DNA of 64,000 nt from Mauremys mutica. Taxonomy: Eukaryota > Chordata > Testudines > Geoemydidae. The DNA lies in assembly GCF_020497125.1 (NCBI RefSeq), contig NC_059072.1:272348045-272412044 (forward strand). The letters are read 5' to 3'. Shown here in pieces: positions 1 to 12,767 of this stretch. A model generated the notes under the pieces. It saw only the letters and a program-made list of their open reading frames with translations, searched no databases and was not told where the DNA came from. Position numbers and translations under genes: made by a program. Each line of letters starts with the position of its first letter. Within the stretch, counting starts at the first letter, position 1.

Positions 1-116
1 CCAGGTCTTTGGCGGGAATTCGGCAGCGGGTCCCTCATTCCCTCTCTTCCTCTTTAAGCTGCCACCAAAGTGCAGCCGAAGAGGAGGAGAGGAAGTGAAG
101 GACCCACCGCCGAATC
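1..116. repeat. Edge of a GC-rich hAT-like repeat
   Basis: The first ~116 bases are rich in CCGCCGAA / TTCGGCGG-type words, including 'gggaattcggcagcgggtcc' and 'aaagtgcagccgaag'. These match the interior of the hAT element at 36058-36595. The left end lies outside the window, so termini and target-site duplication cannot be checked. CpGs are more eroded than in the 36 kb copy, which suggests an older insertion. Confidence 0.55.
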
Positions 117-199
117 AGTTATATCATCATCTCTGATCATGGTCCAGGTAATACTGCTACAAGAGCCTCAAGATGGAAGTAAAATGTACATCTACTTAG

Positions 200-1750
200 A
201 GACAGTATATTTCTTTCGGTGATTGAAACTTCCATTACCAACTTATTGACGGAAAATACAAATACTGTCTCCTCTACTACAACTTTATGGGAAGCACTGA
301 AGGTATCTTTAGGGGAGAATGCATAAAATTTGCATCTGAAAAGACGAAGGGAAAAATTCACTTAATTCTTTGTCTGAGGCAGTTGCTGAGTTTTAAAAGA
401 ACCATAAAGAAGACCCTCCAAATAATGAGCAGCTGCTCTCTCTCATTACCTCAAAAATACAAATACAATTAATGTATGTCTATACAGATTGAATTCAATG
501 CTTAATAGAGTTAAATAGAATGTTTATGAATGAGGATAAAAAGTGGGCAAACTCCTACTGAGGAAAATTAAACTGGCTTCATCCAATAACCTATAGGATT
601 TTGCTGCAGGACAATTGTCTTTCTGTTCTAGAACCAGGTAAAATTAAAAGACAATTTAAAGATTTGTATGAATCTCTTTACACATTTCCTGGTGACTTCA
701 ATTCAATTCCAATCTATTCGACCAATTCATGGAGGGACTACCTCTAAATATATTGTCACTACCTCAAACTGATCATATAGAGGAAGATATCTTTCTACAA
801 GAAGCTAAGCAGGCAATTGGCTCACTCAACTTCAGCATAGTTCCTGGGTACAATGGCTTTCCAGTAGAATTTTATAAGACATTTATCAATCAATTAGTAC
901 TGAATACTGTCAGAAGTCAATAAATAAAATATTTACAAAAGAAACAATATCTTGAGACATGAGGATGGAGACAATTACCATAATTCTAAAACAAAACAAA
1001 AAGAAAAGACAAAGATGGTCTTCATTGTGGCAATTAGCACACTCTCTGTCTGTTGAATATAGATTATAAAATTCTGATTCTCTCTTCACGTTTACACAAC
1101 ATTGCTCCATGAATCATTTGTGTGAATCCGATGGGTTTTATTTGCAGTAGATTAGCAGTGGACAATACTCAGAAGATATTCAACTTAATCTGCCAGGCAC
1201 AAACAGCTGATGCTCCAGCTGCTATTCTATCATTAGATTCTGAAAAGGCCTTCAATCAAATGCAATGGCCATATCCACTAGTGATCCTGAGAAAATTATG
1301 ATTTGGACCTAATTTCTGACCAGAATTGATATTGTTTACTAATCAACCTTTGCATCTGTTCTGATAAATGATGTTATATCCTCCACTTTTCAGTTAAATC
1401 AATGAACATGTCTGGGATGCACTCATTCTCCTCTACTATTTGATATAGCCATGGCACTATAGCATATATCAGGCACACACCCTTCATTGAAGGAATTACC
1501 AATGAGGATAAAGAGTATGATTTGTCTCTGTGCAGATGATATTCTGCTTACTCTCAAAAGAACTCCTTTTCAAGTCCACTGCTACTATCTTCAGTAAATT
1601 ATTTCGGTGAGATGTCAGGATTTTGCATAAACTGAAACAAGTGATGGATATTTCTGGGTGAGATCCTTTTTTCATGAAACAAAGTTGCTGTCTGTTTACT
1701 TCTTAGATGAAGGACACCACGGTATCACTTTGCATCCCTAAATATACCAA
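200..1750 (+). pseudogene. Decayed L1-like LINE ORF2 (reverse transcriptase)
   Basis: Conceptual translation in shifting frames gives recognisable L1-clade ORF2 pieces in the right order. A linker-like 'TTLWEALKVSLGE' lies near 280-310. Around 729-900 the RT motif runs through 'GYNGFPVEFYKTF', equivalent to the usual PGPDGFPxEFYK. Around 1135-1290 are 'LAVDNTQKIFNLI' and 'AAILSLDSEKAFNQMQWPY'. Near 1530 'CADDILLTL' stands for the YADD catalytic box, with Tyr replaced by Cys. Many stops and frameshifts break the frame, so this is an inactive fossil. The whole gene would extend beyond both ends; no poly-A tail or target-site duplication is visible. Assignment to the L1 clade rather than CR1 rests on the PVEFYK and SEKAFN motifs. 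Confidence 0.75.
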
Positions 1751-3240
1751 AGCACACTTTTGATGCTCACCTCAAAATAGGAATCAGACCCCTTTTTGTC
1801 CCCACTGTTTCTCTTTTCTGGTTAGCTTCCTTCTGGAGTCTTCCACTAGCTCTTCATCAGCATTTGACTTAGAATGATAATAAAATCCTGTTCATGACAT
1901 ACCACACAATGGTCCTCCCAGCAGATAAATGTTTCCAATCCCCTATCTAAAGGAGTTTGTCTCAAGACAGGGTACCTTTGACTGACTTGTTTTTAACTAC
2001 AGACCTAGAGAAAATAGTTTTCAATACATATAATAACTCCTCATATATCTGTTGTACATACATGTCACCATTGTTATTTTGACTAGTGTGGCTTTTGTTA
2101 CAGAGATTACATGACATTCTTTACCAAAGGGTTCCCTGTATACCTCCAGTTGGGGTTCTTGGGTCACACTTGATAGAGTTCATATCTAACCTCAGGGTTT
2201 CAGTCCTGCTCAGAGAAATATTGGATGAATTTCCTTTACCAGCACAGCAGTGTGCTTTTAGGATAGTAAAATTGGGAGCCTCGACTGCATTGCAGATGCT
2301 ATATATTCCACAGTAGGAAAGTAAACTATGTACTATAGCTAATACATAAATGTTCCCCTTTTCTCTGTTGAATTTATTGCTGACAGGCACTCTTCATAGT
2401 GGGAGGAGGAATGCTGAATCCCTATTTTATTTACTTGATTTACAGATGTGTGATTGCCACTGCAAGATCGGAATGTCAAAAACTTTAATGCATGCTCGTT
2501 CCTTAACTTCCACTCTAACAATCTTTTCTTCTGACACCATAAAGATGGGATGGCTCTGGTAAGGCAGATGGTTTATTTCCTCTAGTCAGTTTTATTGCAG
2601 CAGAATTACAGTCATAATGAAGACACCAAGATTTCTTGAGCAAGCAGGACATCAGTAAGGCACAGTGACCCAAGGATGATCATTTATAATCTGACAAAAT
2701 AGGCCTACTTCTTTGATAAATAGAGTGGCCATTCCTTTCTAGATTAAAATAAATACTCTTTATTTAAATATTCTTCTCTTCCGTCTTGCCACTCACATGT
2801 TCAAAATATCAGACAGCTTCAATCCAACTAGATGGTACTTTAATATTTCCCTAATAGCTGACTATTTGTTTCTCTCCTTTAAAAAAAAATGACAGCTCTT
2901 TTTAGAAAAATATCTAATGAAGCCTCAACCCTTTCTGAAGCCATCCTCTGGGAAACAATGAAGGCCTATATCTGTGGCTGAATTATCTCTCTTTCTGCAG
3001 GGAAAAAGAAGCTTGCTCTGGTTCAGCTGAATTAACTATTTGACCACAGTCACATATGGGATAATCTTGTTGGCCCCAGGAGTGAAGATTGGCTGTATAT
3101 TGACCCTGGTCTGTTTAAAATCAGTTCAGAAGGGTGATGTGGTAAATCAAAGCTGGGTACATGTATGGTTGAGTCAGCTATAAGAAACTGGTTTCTGACA
3201 TCAGCTGCAGACCATTCTTCATGCCACATTGATATTGCAG
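1751..3240. other. No gene seen; unique AT-rich sequence
   Basis: Only short overlapping ORFs on both strands with no family resemblance. The first 100-200 bases may still be degraded LINE sequence. I see no tRNA, splice-linked exons or clear repeat. Confidence 0.5.
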
Positions 3241-4400
3241 AGAAATTTGGTTTGGCACTCTGTACCCCAAAGTAATACCCTGAAACCCACATATTCACCC
3301 CGTCATATAATTATGATATATTTCATACAAAGCATGCAATATAAGATATCATATGAAAGGTCATGATCTGCTGAAAGCCATTGTTTTGTCGAAGTATGTA
3401 TATCATTAGTGTGTATAAAGTTATCAGATTTTGCTGTATAGTTGTTACTTAAATATGTCGTTAGTTTGAGAGTCTCCACTGCTAGTTCTTCAGTGACAAC
3501 AAAGGAGGGTGTTGAATGACCATTAATCATCAGGGGAACTGTAATCAAGGGATTTACAATGCTGGAAGAGGTTTGCACAAGCATTGCACAATGGGGCATT
3601 ATTCAACTCTGTGATTCAACAAAAGCCCATCAGGACATGTATGGGCTAGCGTTTTCCAGGCACTTAGATTGAAGAAGTAAAATAGGCAAAAGCATAATGG
3701 TACTGTCCCCTTTATCCTTCCCCATGCAGAAAGCAACAAGAATGCTAGGAAGACAAAGACTTGAACTGAGGAGATTGGTCCCAGGTTAAAGGGGAAGCAT
3801 GTGTATTAAGAACTATAACCTAATAGCAACATCCAGTGGGGTGAGAAAAAGTGCTTGATACAAATACTGCCTAGTCTAATAGGGTTTAAGATTTATACCA
3901 TATGCTTAACTTTTATTTTCTTTGGTAACTATCTCTGACCTTTAGTGCCTACCACTTATAATCACTTAGAATCTATCTTTCTGCAGTTAATAAATCTGTT
4001 TTATCTTTTACTTAAAACAGTGTGTTTTGGCTGAACTGCTTGGGAAATCTCCACTCAGTTTACAAAGGCTAGTATATGTCCTCTCTGCATCAAAAGAGGG
4101 GCAGACTCTGTAATAAACCTAAACTGGTTATACTTCTGGATAGGGCAAGATGGTATATTCTAGGGATGCAAGGCTGGGGGCTTGGGACAATTGCTGGTTT
4201 CTTTCTCTGTGTAATTCATGAACGGACCAGGGAGCATTCATGCAATTTAGCTGGGTGTGGGGCTCCATGTGCTGTTGTGCTAAGTGATAACAGTGCTTGG
4301 CGAGGTCTGCTGCTTGTCAGTGCCAAAGCATTGTGAGAGACAACCCAGGCTATAGAGTTAAGAAGGCACAGAGATACCCCAGTTCCAGGTTGTACCCCCG
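3240..4400 (+). repeat. Possible old LTR-type interspersed repeat
   Basis: The stretch has the look of an LTR 3' region on the plus strand: 'gtaattatgatata'-like text near 3305, then a polyadenylation signal (AATAAA at 3989-3994) followed by T-rich sequence and 'cagtgtgttttgg'. Similar strings are familiar from turtle repeats, but this is memory of a pattern and not a search. No TG...CA ends with a target-site duplication were found. A single-copy origin is possible. Confidence 0.3.
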
Positions 4401-5168
4401 GGGATCCCATCACATCTGGGCAAGGCAAATGGCCCCACAATGGATGCCCTAATGACAACCACACTGTTGCATGGTTAAAGAGGTATTGTATAGTGATAGG
4501 CTTGGGTTGCCCGATGTTCTCAACTGTTCTTGTTGTTGCATCCTCATGCAGATGTGTGGAGGAATGACATCACTTAACACGGCAAGCCACAGTTATGATG
4601 TGCATGGTTGAGTGCAGTTGTGTGTCAACCAACCTGACATGATATTAGTTGAGTCACACCAGAGCTGCAGAGTAACACAGTGCTAACCCTGATTATCAGA
4701 AAGTATGAATGTTTGTTCTCCATGAAATGCCAGCCAATTTGCTCAGAATGTTGTTATGCATCCTCACCCTTAGTCACTATTTTCCTCAAGTAGTTAAGAT
4801 ATCTGAAAAATCTCTCTAGAGTTACTCTGAGGTAGACTGGGTGGGATTCATGTTTCAAGTGATGTCAATAGAGAAAGATATTCAGTTATTGATCTGATAT
4901 GGTATTGTGAAGATGGAACACACTCAAAACTGTCTTGGCCACAGTTGGTTGTAAATGCCATTTACTACAGTATTCTTCCATTTTAATGAAGTCAGTGTTT
5001 AGGGGGTCTTCAGGAATGACTGTGTTAGGGTGCCTAAGCAAATGTCATATGTGTATGTGAACTTGTAGAGCAAGGTAAGCAAAAGGCTGTTTGTGTACAG
5101 ATTGAAAAGCATTGTTGCCAGCCCAGAGCCGTGGGGTAGACCATTGGTCTGTCTTTTCCACATGCTAA
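4401..5168. other. No gene seen
   Basis: Unique-looking sequence with short ORFs only. Nothing recognisable on either strand. Confidence 0.45.
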
Positions 5169-5375
5169 CTATTGTGAGCATCTAGTCTGACTCCTGTATA
5201 ACACAGGCCACAGAACTTCCCCAAAGCAATACACAGATAATTTATTTTACCAAAACATCTAATGATGGTTTAAAAACTATAATTGATGGAGACTCTAGCA
5301 TGACCCTTGATCAATTGTTCTAATGGTTAATCAGTCTCATTGTTAAAAAAATACCCCTTATTTCCAATGTACTTC
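5169..5375 (-). repeat. CR1 LINE 3' fragment
   Basis: Reads, on the plus strand, 'catctagtctgactcctg' then 'ataacacaggccacagaact', the reverse complement of a CR1 3' untranslated region subfamily also present at 19020 and 22327. It is 5'-truncated, as is usual for CR1, and diverged. Confidence 0.75.
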
Positions 5376-8004
5376 AGTATTTAATGTACTGAAGCAGCTA
5401 GATTGTGTTATACAACCACAACTAGTCATGTACTGCTTCAGAAAAATTATACTAGATATGAAATCACATTTAAGATGTCAGATCAGAAATATCCCACATT
5501 TTGGCTTATTTTCTTGCTCCCTGAGAAGCTCCTCTATTCTTCTATCATCCTGACAGCTGCTCTTGAATTCCAATACCTGTTACTCCTCCTTGCCCCACTG
5601 GTGCTCACTCAGTTCTAAAACACAAGGCATGAACAAGATACTGATCACTGCTCAGGGGACAACTCTTGCTCCTCAATTTAGGCATGTTTAACGCAGCAAA
5701 GTGCATGCTGATTGATAGAGGCAGTGGAGTAGATGACAGTTCACAGTTTTGTGCAGCACCTCTATGTTGCTTGCAAGATTGTGGAAAGGTAAAGAACAAG
5801 GACCCAGAGGAGGAGAAGAAGAAGGTGGCATGGTAAAAATTAACATTAAAAAAACTAGTAGATCTCCTTCCAGCCTGTAATGGAGCCTTTGGAAGCACAA
5901 AAGAAGGACAAGAAAAGAGGTTTATAATAAATAAAAAAGTAGCTGAAATTAGGGATGACTCAAAAATGGGTGAGACTAGAGCTGGGTGAATACTGCAATA
6001 AGTTATTCTCAGACAGTCACTCTGAATGAAGACTACAAATTCACTGTGTTAACATACCACATTATGCTTCTTATGCTAGCATTAAAAACCAAAGAGAAAT
6101 AGAGTTCAACTGAGAATCTCTTTGGGGTAGGTTAAGATAATTCACTTGACAAAACAAAAATAGCACCCAGGCAGAAAATAAGACATGTTTTATAGGCTCC
6201 ATTACTGCACACTAGACATTTAAGTGTTTACTTGCTAATATGTATTTGTTTTAGAAAAAACTGATAGCAGGTTTTCTCGTCCTTTCCCTTAAATAAGTTG
6301 CATCAAACTGAAAATGGAGTGTGATCAATACTTTTTGCCAATTTTCTTCTTAAAAGCAAATAATTTAAGGTTGCATATGCAAAGTTGGATTTACACATTA
6401 TGTATTATCTGCAGATTTAAACTGTTAGACTGAAATTAAGGTAAACTAAAGCCTGAAGATTAAAGGACACAAACATAAAAAAGAAACCATTGACTGGTAT
6501 CAAGAATGGCTGATTTTACCAAGAAATTCAAGGAGGTTTGCATCTGATACCAACATAAAGATGAAGCTGGTGAGAAACTGTTTAAAACAATGGAAGGGAC
6601 TGCCCCATCAGTTTAAAACTGAAACATAATATTTTTAATTTTGCTGGGAAATCTGCATGAAAATACAGGGTTCATATTTTACTGCCCTTTACTGAATAAA
6701 TTGATGATATTCTATGTAATAGAGTAGCTCAGTGGAAAGAAACTTGAAACAATTAAGATGTTTTAAGGGATACAAACAATACTGTCACACTTTGATAAGA
6801 TGGATTGAAAAAATAAATATTTTCATATGACGTAGACACCAAACAAACATAACAATAAAAAGGGGGTAAGAAATCCCAAGAGTTGCTAGAGAAATTACCT
6901 TTGTAACAGAGGGCAAAATTAGAACTCTGGGCTGGGAATATGTACAACAGACTCTTCCTATTATGGAAATAAGAAGTTTGTAACAGCAAAGTAGGAAATA
7001 AAAGCATAGAAAAGTGATGCTTTGGAAAAAAAACAGATGCTGTCAAGACAGTGGAAATGATGGCTGTTTTCTCTCATCTTCTTTGATTCAATAAATAATT
7101 CTCTAAACAGCATAGTACCTTACATTGTTGACATTGATTCTGGTCCATCTGGAAAGGAGTGATATTTAAGAATGTACTATCAAACTTAAACTAGAAAAAT
7201 AGTCATACCAATATTTTTCTCTGTCAAGCAAATGTTGTTTTTAACCCAGAGATGATTAAAAATTCACCAAGCTACCTTATTACACATTCACATTGCAGCC
7301 ACCATACACTGAAATATACAGCATGTGTAATACACATGACAACATATAAATATACATGTTGTGTCTACTCCTTGTAAGAAAATATTTTCCCTGAGAATTT
7401 TCAAATAGAAGATGAACTGAGAATGTTCCTGCTATGGCTAATCTTCTGCTTAACTGGTATTGTTATGGCTCAATACGCATTTACAATTCTATATTTTGAT
7501 AGGGAGTTAAACCACATAATTGAATATGGACATGGATTGTTTTTGTCCAATTTCCTGTTCATCTTTGAAGTTTGATTGGTTTTCAATCTGTTTAAAAACA
7601 GAGATACTGGGCTTGACTCAACCCTATGTTACTCCAGTTTGTATCAGGTTCACAGCTCCCAGTTATAAAAAGTTGGAAGGGAGTTGCGGTGATGCTTGGC
7701 CCCCTTTCAATCCCTACTCTGCCTAGTTCCCAGCCCTGCAAAGACTCGAAGAGAGACAGATTATGAACAGATGTAAAGCAGCATACTCCAATAGCAATGG
7801 ACTCCAACAGAGCTACACTATTTATATCATCTGAGAATTTGGCTCTTACACTTTGTGTGAGAAGGGCTGTGTGAATATTTCATTTTTGCACTTAAAGTGC
7901 TTAGTAAATGTTGGAAGTGAATGGACATTTATTTTTTGTCAAGCATGATGGTGAAGTATTATCAAGTATCTGGTTTATACTGCGGGCAGTTAAAAAAGAA
8001 TGAC
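5376..8004. other. No gene seen; AT-rich unique DNA
   Basis: About 2.6 kb of AT-rich sequence. ORFs are all under 100 codons, overlap on both strands and show no domain. No clear repeat was recognised. Confidence 0.5.
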
Positions 8005-8950
8005 TGTAGGAGTGTGTGGCCATCCCTTCCTGTTAATCTTGGAGGGAGCCCATATCCCCTCAGTATCCTATTCCTATAAAGGCAATATGAAAGGGGGAAA
8101 TTAACTGTCTTTGGTGCCCAGGCCCCCTAAGCTTGGCTAGGCAATAATCCATCTCTGGGGATCAAGCACTCAGGCAGGGTAGAGCCCCAAGCAGTCTAAG
8201 AGTCTTGGCCCTCAAGCAGGGCAGAGCAGTAAATAATCTAGGAGCCAAGCCCTCAGGCAGGGTAGGGCACCAAGCTGTCTAAGAAGCTCTGGCCCGCAGG
8301 CAAGGCAGAGCAGTGATCAGTCTAGGAGCTCAGGACCTCAAGCAGGGTCTAGCATCCTAGTTCTGGAAGATGGTAGATGAACACAGGCCTCCTGACCTAC
8401 AGTGGGAAAGCTGCCACCCCAGGGGTGGGGTTGGCAGCAGGAGGGAAGGGGACTCAGGCCCATCCTACTCGACCCATTCCCAGCCCAGGACCCTAAGAGT
8501 GCTGGAGTGTTCCACCACTAGTCCAACAGGCAATCCAGTCACAACACACTGCCCTGGATTCAGGCAGCAGTGCATCTAGACTGGAGTCATCTGTCCCTGG
8601 GCAACTTCCTCCTCTCCCTCTCAAATTGTACTTGGGTCCCAGGTTCATTCTCTGTCTCCCTGGGATACGTTGCCAGTGACAGTCCCAGCAGCTACTCAGC
8701 ATCAGACATGCCTGGCAGCTCTAGTGAGTCCTCAGGACAGTAGAAGTCTTAATTGGCTCCTGCTCCTGCTCCTGGTAGGAAGCATCTCTCTCCCTCTGTG
8801 GGTCCAGCCCAACTGAGCTGCAGGGCCCGCCTTTTATACTTCCTGTTCCTGTCTCGCCCCTCTGCTTCCTACTTCCCGGTTCCACCCACCGGAGGAGCGT
8901 GGTCATTCCGCCATGTCAATCTCTGAGGGAGGCCATGTCTCCTCACTACA
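8005..8950 (-). repeat. Solo LTR (minus strand) with TATA box and near-perfect 5-bp TSD
   Basis: On the minus strand the element starts TGTAGTGAGGAG and ends CTCCTACA, the TG...CA form of retroviral LTRs. It is flanked by atgac (8000-8004) and atgag (8951-8955), a 5-bp target-site duplication with one mismatch. A promoter-like TATAAAAG (reverse complement of 'cttttata', about 8831-8838) lies roughly 115 bases into the element, as expected for a U3. No gag, pol or env sequence adjoins it, so it is a solo LTR left by recombination between two LTRs. I found no AATAAA downstream of the TATA box. The terminal ~55 bases are repeated directly at both ends, reported separately. Confidence 0.7.
8168..8352. 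repeat. Minisatellite inside the LTR, ~40-44-bp unit, about 4.5 copies
   Basis: The block repeats 'ctcaggcagggtagagc' ... 'agtctaagag' with variants 'ctcaagcagggcagagcag', 'ctcaggcagggtagggcacc', 'gcaggcaaggcagagcag' and a final partial 'ctcaagcagggtctag'. Copies alternate in pairs (A-B-A'-B'), suggesting duplication of an ~85-bp dimer. Confidence 0.75.
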
Positions 8951-8955
8951 ATGAG

Positions 8956-10993
8956 TTAAAAGTATTTCCAGGTATTGCACCTGCCCTTTATTCTTCCTGC
9001 TAATAAAATGTTTTCTGTCCCTTGTTGCTGTATGAAAAACCCACACAAACACGTGAAGGAAACTAAATAACTATAAAGGGGAAGCACAGACAGTGACTAT
9101 ATATATAGTGCTATCAAATGGCTCAAAGGCTTAATCCTGAAGTTAAGGTGCTGAATGCTCACGATCTGATCCACTAGAGAACATATGAATAATATACTAG
9201 TTTGCTGCCTTTCATGCTTAAAGTGCTTCATTTTTTTTCAAAAAAAATATGTGTACAAATGATATGCAGGGATCATTTTACCCACCATAGAAATGCATCC
9301 TTCTTTAGAGTTGAATTTGGCAAAGTAACAGCATCATTACACACCAGTTAAGAACAGGAAATGAATATTTTAAAAGAATTACAGTACTTGATTTTAATGT
9401 GCTCCACTCAGTGGCACTGAAGTGTTTTGCTCTGCCTTAGTGAAAATGTATGTGCTATATTTTGTATGGTTATGTTAACATATAATGGCTAAAGGTCTTT
9501 AGCTATCTTTTTAAAAGTTGTCTGGGACTTCAGCATAAGTGAACATAACAATGTTTCCTGAATAATTTGAGGATAACATATGTAATAAGGACCCAGAAGT
9601 AGGACTAGTAAGAAAATTTGAAGAGGTTGTATAAAATAAATCAGAATTGGCAATGGAGATCAGTGTATCTGCATTTAGAGGTTATAAGGCATCATTAGAC
9701 TGTGTATGAGTCAAGATGATTCTTCAACTGAAGTTTTTGAACTTACACAGAGTGAGACTGTAAGAGTTACAAAGAGATCTTAGGAAAGAAGTTGGAAGCA
9801 GGAACAACAAGGATTGTGATTTGTCCTAGTTGGATTTACAACAAGGACTCCCAAATTTTTTCCTTACATGATCTCCTTTTAGACTGTGCAAAATCTTGCA
9901 TTTCCCCAATGGATTCTTAAGATAGTTTGTTTGGAAATTTAACATTATTATAAATCAGCATAGCTTACAAAACAATAGTACCAGTGTGTGAGTTTGGATG
10001 AAGAGAGCTATTCCATTGATGGCATTATATTTTGAAACACAAAAGGGAATTTTATACTTAGCAATACAATAGATCTCTAGATAGAAATAACAGTTTTTGT
10101 ATTTATTTTTAATATCAACCATTCTTGTGAATCCTGATTTGCACAGAAACAATGAATGTCACAAGCACTTTCAGGGCCTTTGGTAAGAAAATTTTATATT
10201 TGCTTTTAAATAAAATCCAGAACTCTCTCACATCTTGAGACCAAAAGTTCAGTTTAAAGCTTTGTGAAAAGACAACTCGACAAAGGAGTGTTGAATTTCT
10301 GTCACAGGTCAGATCTTCCATTGGTGAAAATGGGCATAGTTCCATTAAGTTCAGTGGAGCTGCACAGCTGAGGATATGAACTTTGGTGACTACCTGGTTT
10401 TGTTAAATGCTTCCTTGATAAATGAGTCACATAGACACTTTAGGAAGATCAGTTGAGAAGCAATCTTTAAACTTTGCTTAAGTTTCTCAGTATGGCTATT
10501 TATAATAACCTTCATATCAATGTTCTTGTAAATGTATAAGCTAGCAGAAAGTGAGAGATGCCTCTTTCACGATGTGAAGAACAGATCTTCTCCCTCTTTT
10601 GAACCCACTGATTTTCTCTTTCACTGACATGTGATTCCAGTTACACCCCTTTAGGAATAAGTTTAAATTGTTCTAGCATTCAGAAATATTGGTAAGGTAA
10701 GTAAGTATGAAGATAAAAGGAATAATGTAAACAGCTCCCGTTCTCAAGCACTGTGATGTGAACAAACACATAATGATCAGTGAGGATCCAAGTAGCTTTG
10801 ATTTAGGTGGTGTATTGTTGCAACTACATGGATCTGCATGGAAGAAGTGGCATTTTGCTCTTGCACACTCACTGGAACAGAAAAACGTTATGCACAGATT
10901 GAAAAAGAGTGCCAGGCAAGTGTATGGGCATGTGAGAACTTTTACAGATATCCATGTGGACTGGGTTTGTTTACACTGATAGACAATAAACTG
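8956..10993. other. No gene seen; AT-rich unique DNA
   Basis: No coding signal or recognised repeat. A short AT run ('atatatatag') near 9101 is the only low-complexity feature. Confidence 0.5.
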
Positions 10994-11001
10994 CTTGTAA
11001 C

Positions 11002-12132
11002 TAGGGTTGCCAGGCATCTGGTTTTCGACTGGAATGTGTGATCGAAAAGAGACACTGGCAGGTCCGGTTAGCACTGCTGACCAGACTATTAAAAGTTGAG
11101 TTGGTGACACAGAGAGGCTAAGGCAGATGGCTTGCCCTGGCTTCGTGCAGCTCCCAGAAGTGGCTGGCATGTCCCTGCAGCCCCTAGGAACAGGAGTGGC
11201 TAGGGAGGCTCCATGCACTGCTCCCACCCCAAGCGCTGGCTCCACAGCTCCCATTGGCAGCTCCCGTGAGTGCGGGCAGCATGCAGAGCCGCCGGGCCAT
11301 GCCTCCACTTAGGGGATGCGGGGATATGCCGTCCGCTTCCGGGAGATGTCTAAGAAAAGCACTGTCTGGCCCCCACACCCCGAAATCCCCTCCCGCACCC
11401 CAACCTCCTGCCCCATCCCTGAGCCCCCTCTCACACCCAAACTCCCTCCCAGTCCCACAACCCCACCTGCACCCCAAACCCCTCATCCCCATATCCACCC
11501 CGAGCCCGTACCCCTAGCCAGAGCCTTCACCTCCTCCCACACCCCAACCCCTGCCCCAGCCCAGAGCCCCATCCTACACTCCTAAGCCTTCATACCTGGC
11601 CCAGAGCCCCTTCCTGTATCCCAAATCTCTCATCCCTGGCCTCACCCCAGAGCTCACCCCCCCCCAGCTGGAGCCCTCACCCCCCCCCCCGCAACCTCAT
11701 GCCCCAGTCCAGAGCCTCCTCCCACATGCCAAACTCCTCATTTCTGGCCCCAACCCAGAGCCTGCACCCCCAGTCATAGCCCCAACCCCCTGCCCCAGCA
11801 TAAATCTCCCTTCTAGACTCCGAACCCCTCAGCCCCACCCCCCAGCTGGGGTCCCCTCCTGCACCCCAAACCCATAATCCCCAGCCCTACCCGATAGTCC
11901 ACACCCCCCAGCTGGAGCCCTCACCCCCTTCCACACCCCAACCTCTTGCCCCAGCCCAGTGAAAATGAGTGAGTGAGCAAGGGTTCAGGAGAGCGAGTGT
12001 GGGAGGGAAGGGGGATAGAGTGAGTGGGGGCAGGACTTTGGAGAAGAGACGGGGTGGAGCCTCAGGGAAGGGGTGGAGCAGGGGCGGGGCAAGGGTGTTC
12101 AGTTTTCTGCAGTCAGAAAGTTGGCAACCCTA
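11002..12132. mobile_element. Non-autonomous hAT-type DNA transposon with C-rich interior
   Basis: Termini are TAGGGTTGCCAGGC at the left and GTTGGCAACCCTA at the right, forming inverted repeats (TAGGGTTGCCA). The flanks are cttgtaac (10994-11001) and attgtaac (12133-12140), an 8-bp target-site duplication with 7 matches, the hAT signature. About 600 bases of the interior (11365-11960) are a degenerate C-rich tandem array. Open frames through this array (for example 11254-11585) are compositional artefacts rich in Pro and Ser. No transposase is encoded, so mobilisation must have been in trans. Confidence 0.8.
11365..11960. repeat. Degenerate C-rich tandem array
   Basis: The sequence repeatedly uses words such as 'ccccacaccccaa', 'cagagcccc', 'ctcatcccc' and 'cccagctggagccctcac', with a loose 35-45-base period. 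Poly-C tracts occur near 11658 and 11683. It is strongly strand-asymmetric (C-rich on plus) and lies wholly within the hAT element. Confidence 0.75.
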
Positions 12133-12144
12133 ATTGTAACCCTC

Positions 12145-12762
12145 TGTAATGAGGTGGTTACCCCGCTCCTGCCCTGAAGGGCTTAAAACATCCCTGGGAG
12201 AGGGCTGTGGCAGGGGAAAAGCTGGGCTGATTGGGAAAGCAGCCACAGCTGTAGCCAGAGAGAAGGATCTGGCTGCCTGGGAAGCTGAGCAGGATACCTA
12301 GAGTGGAGGAGGACTGGGGGAAGGCCAGAGGAGCTGGGGAGCCCCAGCCTGGTAAACCCCCAGGCTGCAAGTCTTACTAAAGGCCAGGAAGGGTACTGGG
12401 GTTGCAGAGGTGCAGCCCAGGGTAGCAAAGGCAGCAGGTCCAAATCCCCATTGCCGATGATGAGTAGTACACAGACTGCAGTCTGCCCCAGTGAGTGGGG
12501 GCTAGATAGTGACTGGCAGTAGCCACTGAGGCAAGGTGGGGATAACGGGTTGGGTACTCCCCTGGAAGGGGAGACCCAGAGATGGAGGGGTTACTGCTGG
12601 GGGCAGAACCCTGGTATACAAGATCACCGGGGTCCGGGAGGGACACGGGGGTCAGCAGCAAGTGAGACACCAGCCCACAGAGGGCACTCCAGGCTGGGAA
12701 AGAGCTAATTCCCTGGACGGCCAGCAGGAGGCGCCAAGCCAGTGAGTCGTCACCCTGCCACA
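12145..12762 (+). repeat. Solo LTR, copy 1 of a two-copy family, perfect 5-bp TSD
   Basis: Begins TGTAATGAGGTGG and ends CACCCTGCCACA, flanked on both sides by ccctc (12140-12144 and 12763-12767). This is an exact 5-bp target-site duplication, typical of gypsy-type or ERV LTRs. It is homologous through its length to 29236-29878, sharing for example 'agctgggctgattgggaaag'. No internal retroviral region adjoins it. It sits immediately after the hAT duplication at 12133-12140, so the hAT copy was probably already present when the LTR element arrived. Confidence 0.85.
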
Positions 12763-12767
12763 CCCTC

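Noticed and set aside
8168..8352. CRISPR-like array
   Set aside because: Units are contiguous tandem copies without unique spacers, in vertebrate DNA within an LTR.
10673..11308. 211-codon minus-strand ORF
   Set aside because: It crosses the boundary of the hAT element at 11002, so it is an accidental fusion of unique DNA and repeat.
11254..11585. Proline-rich protein
   Set aside because: Open in several frames because of a C-rich tandem array inside a hAT element.
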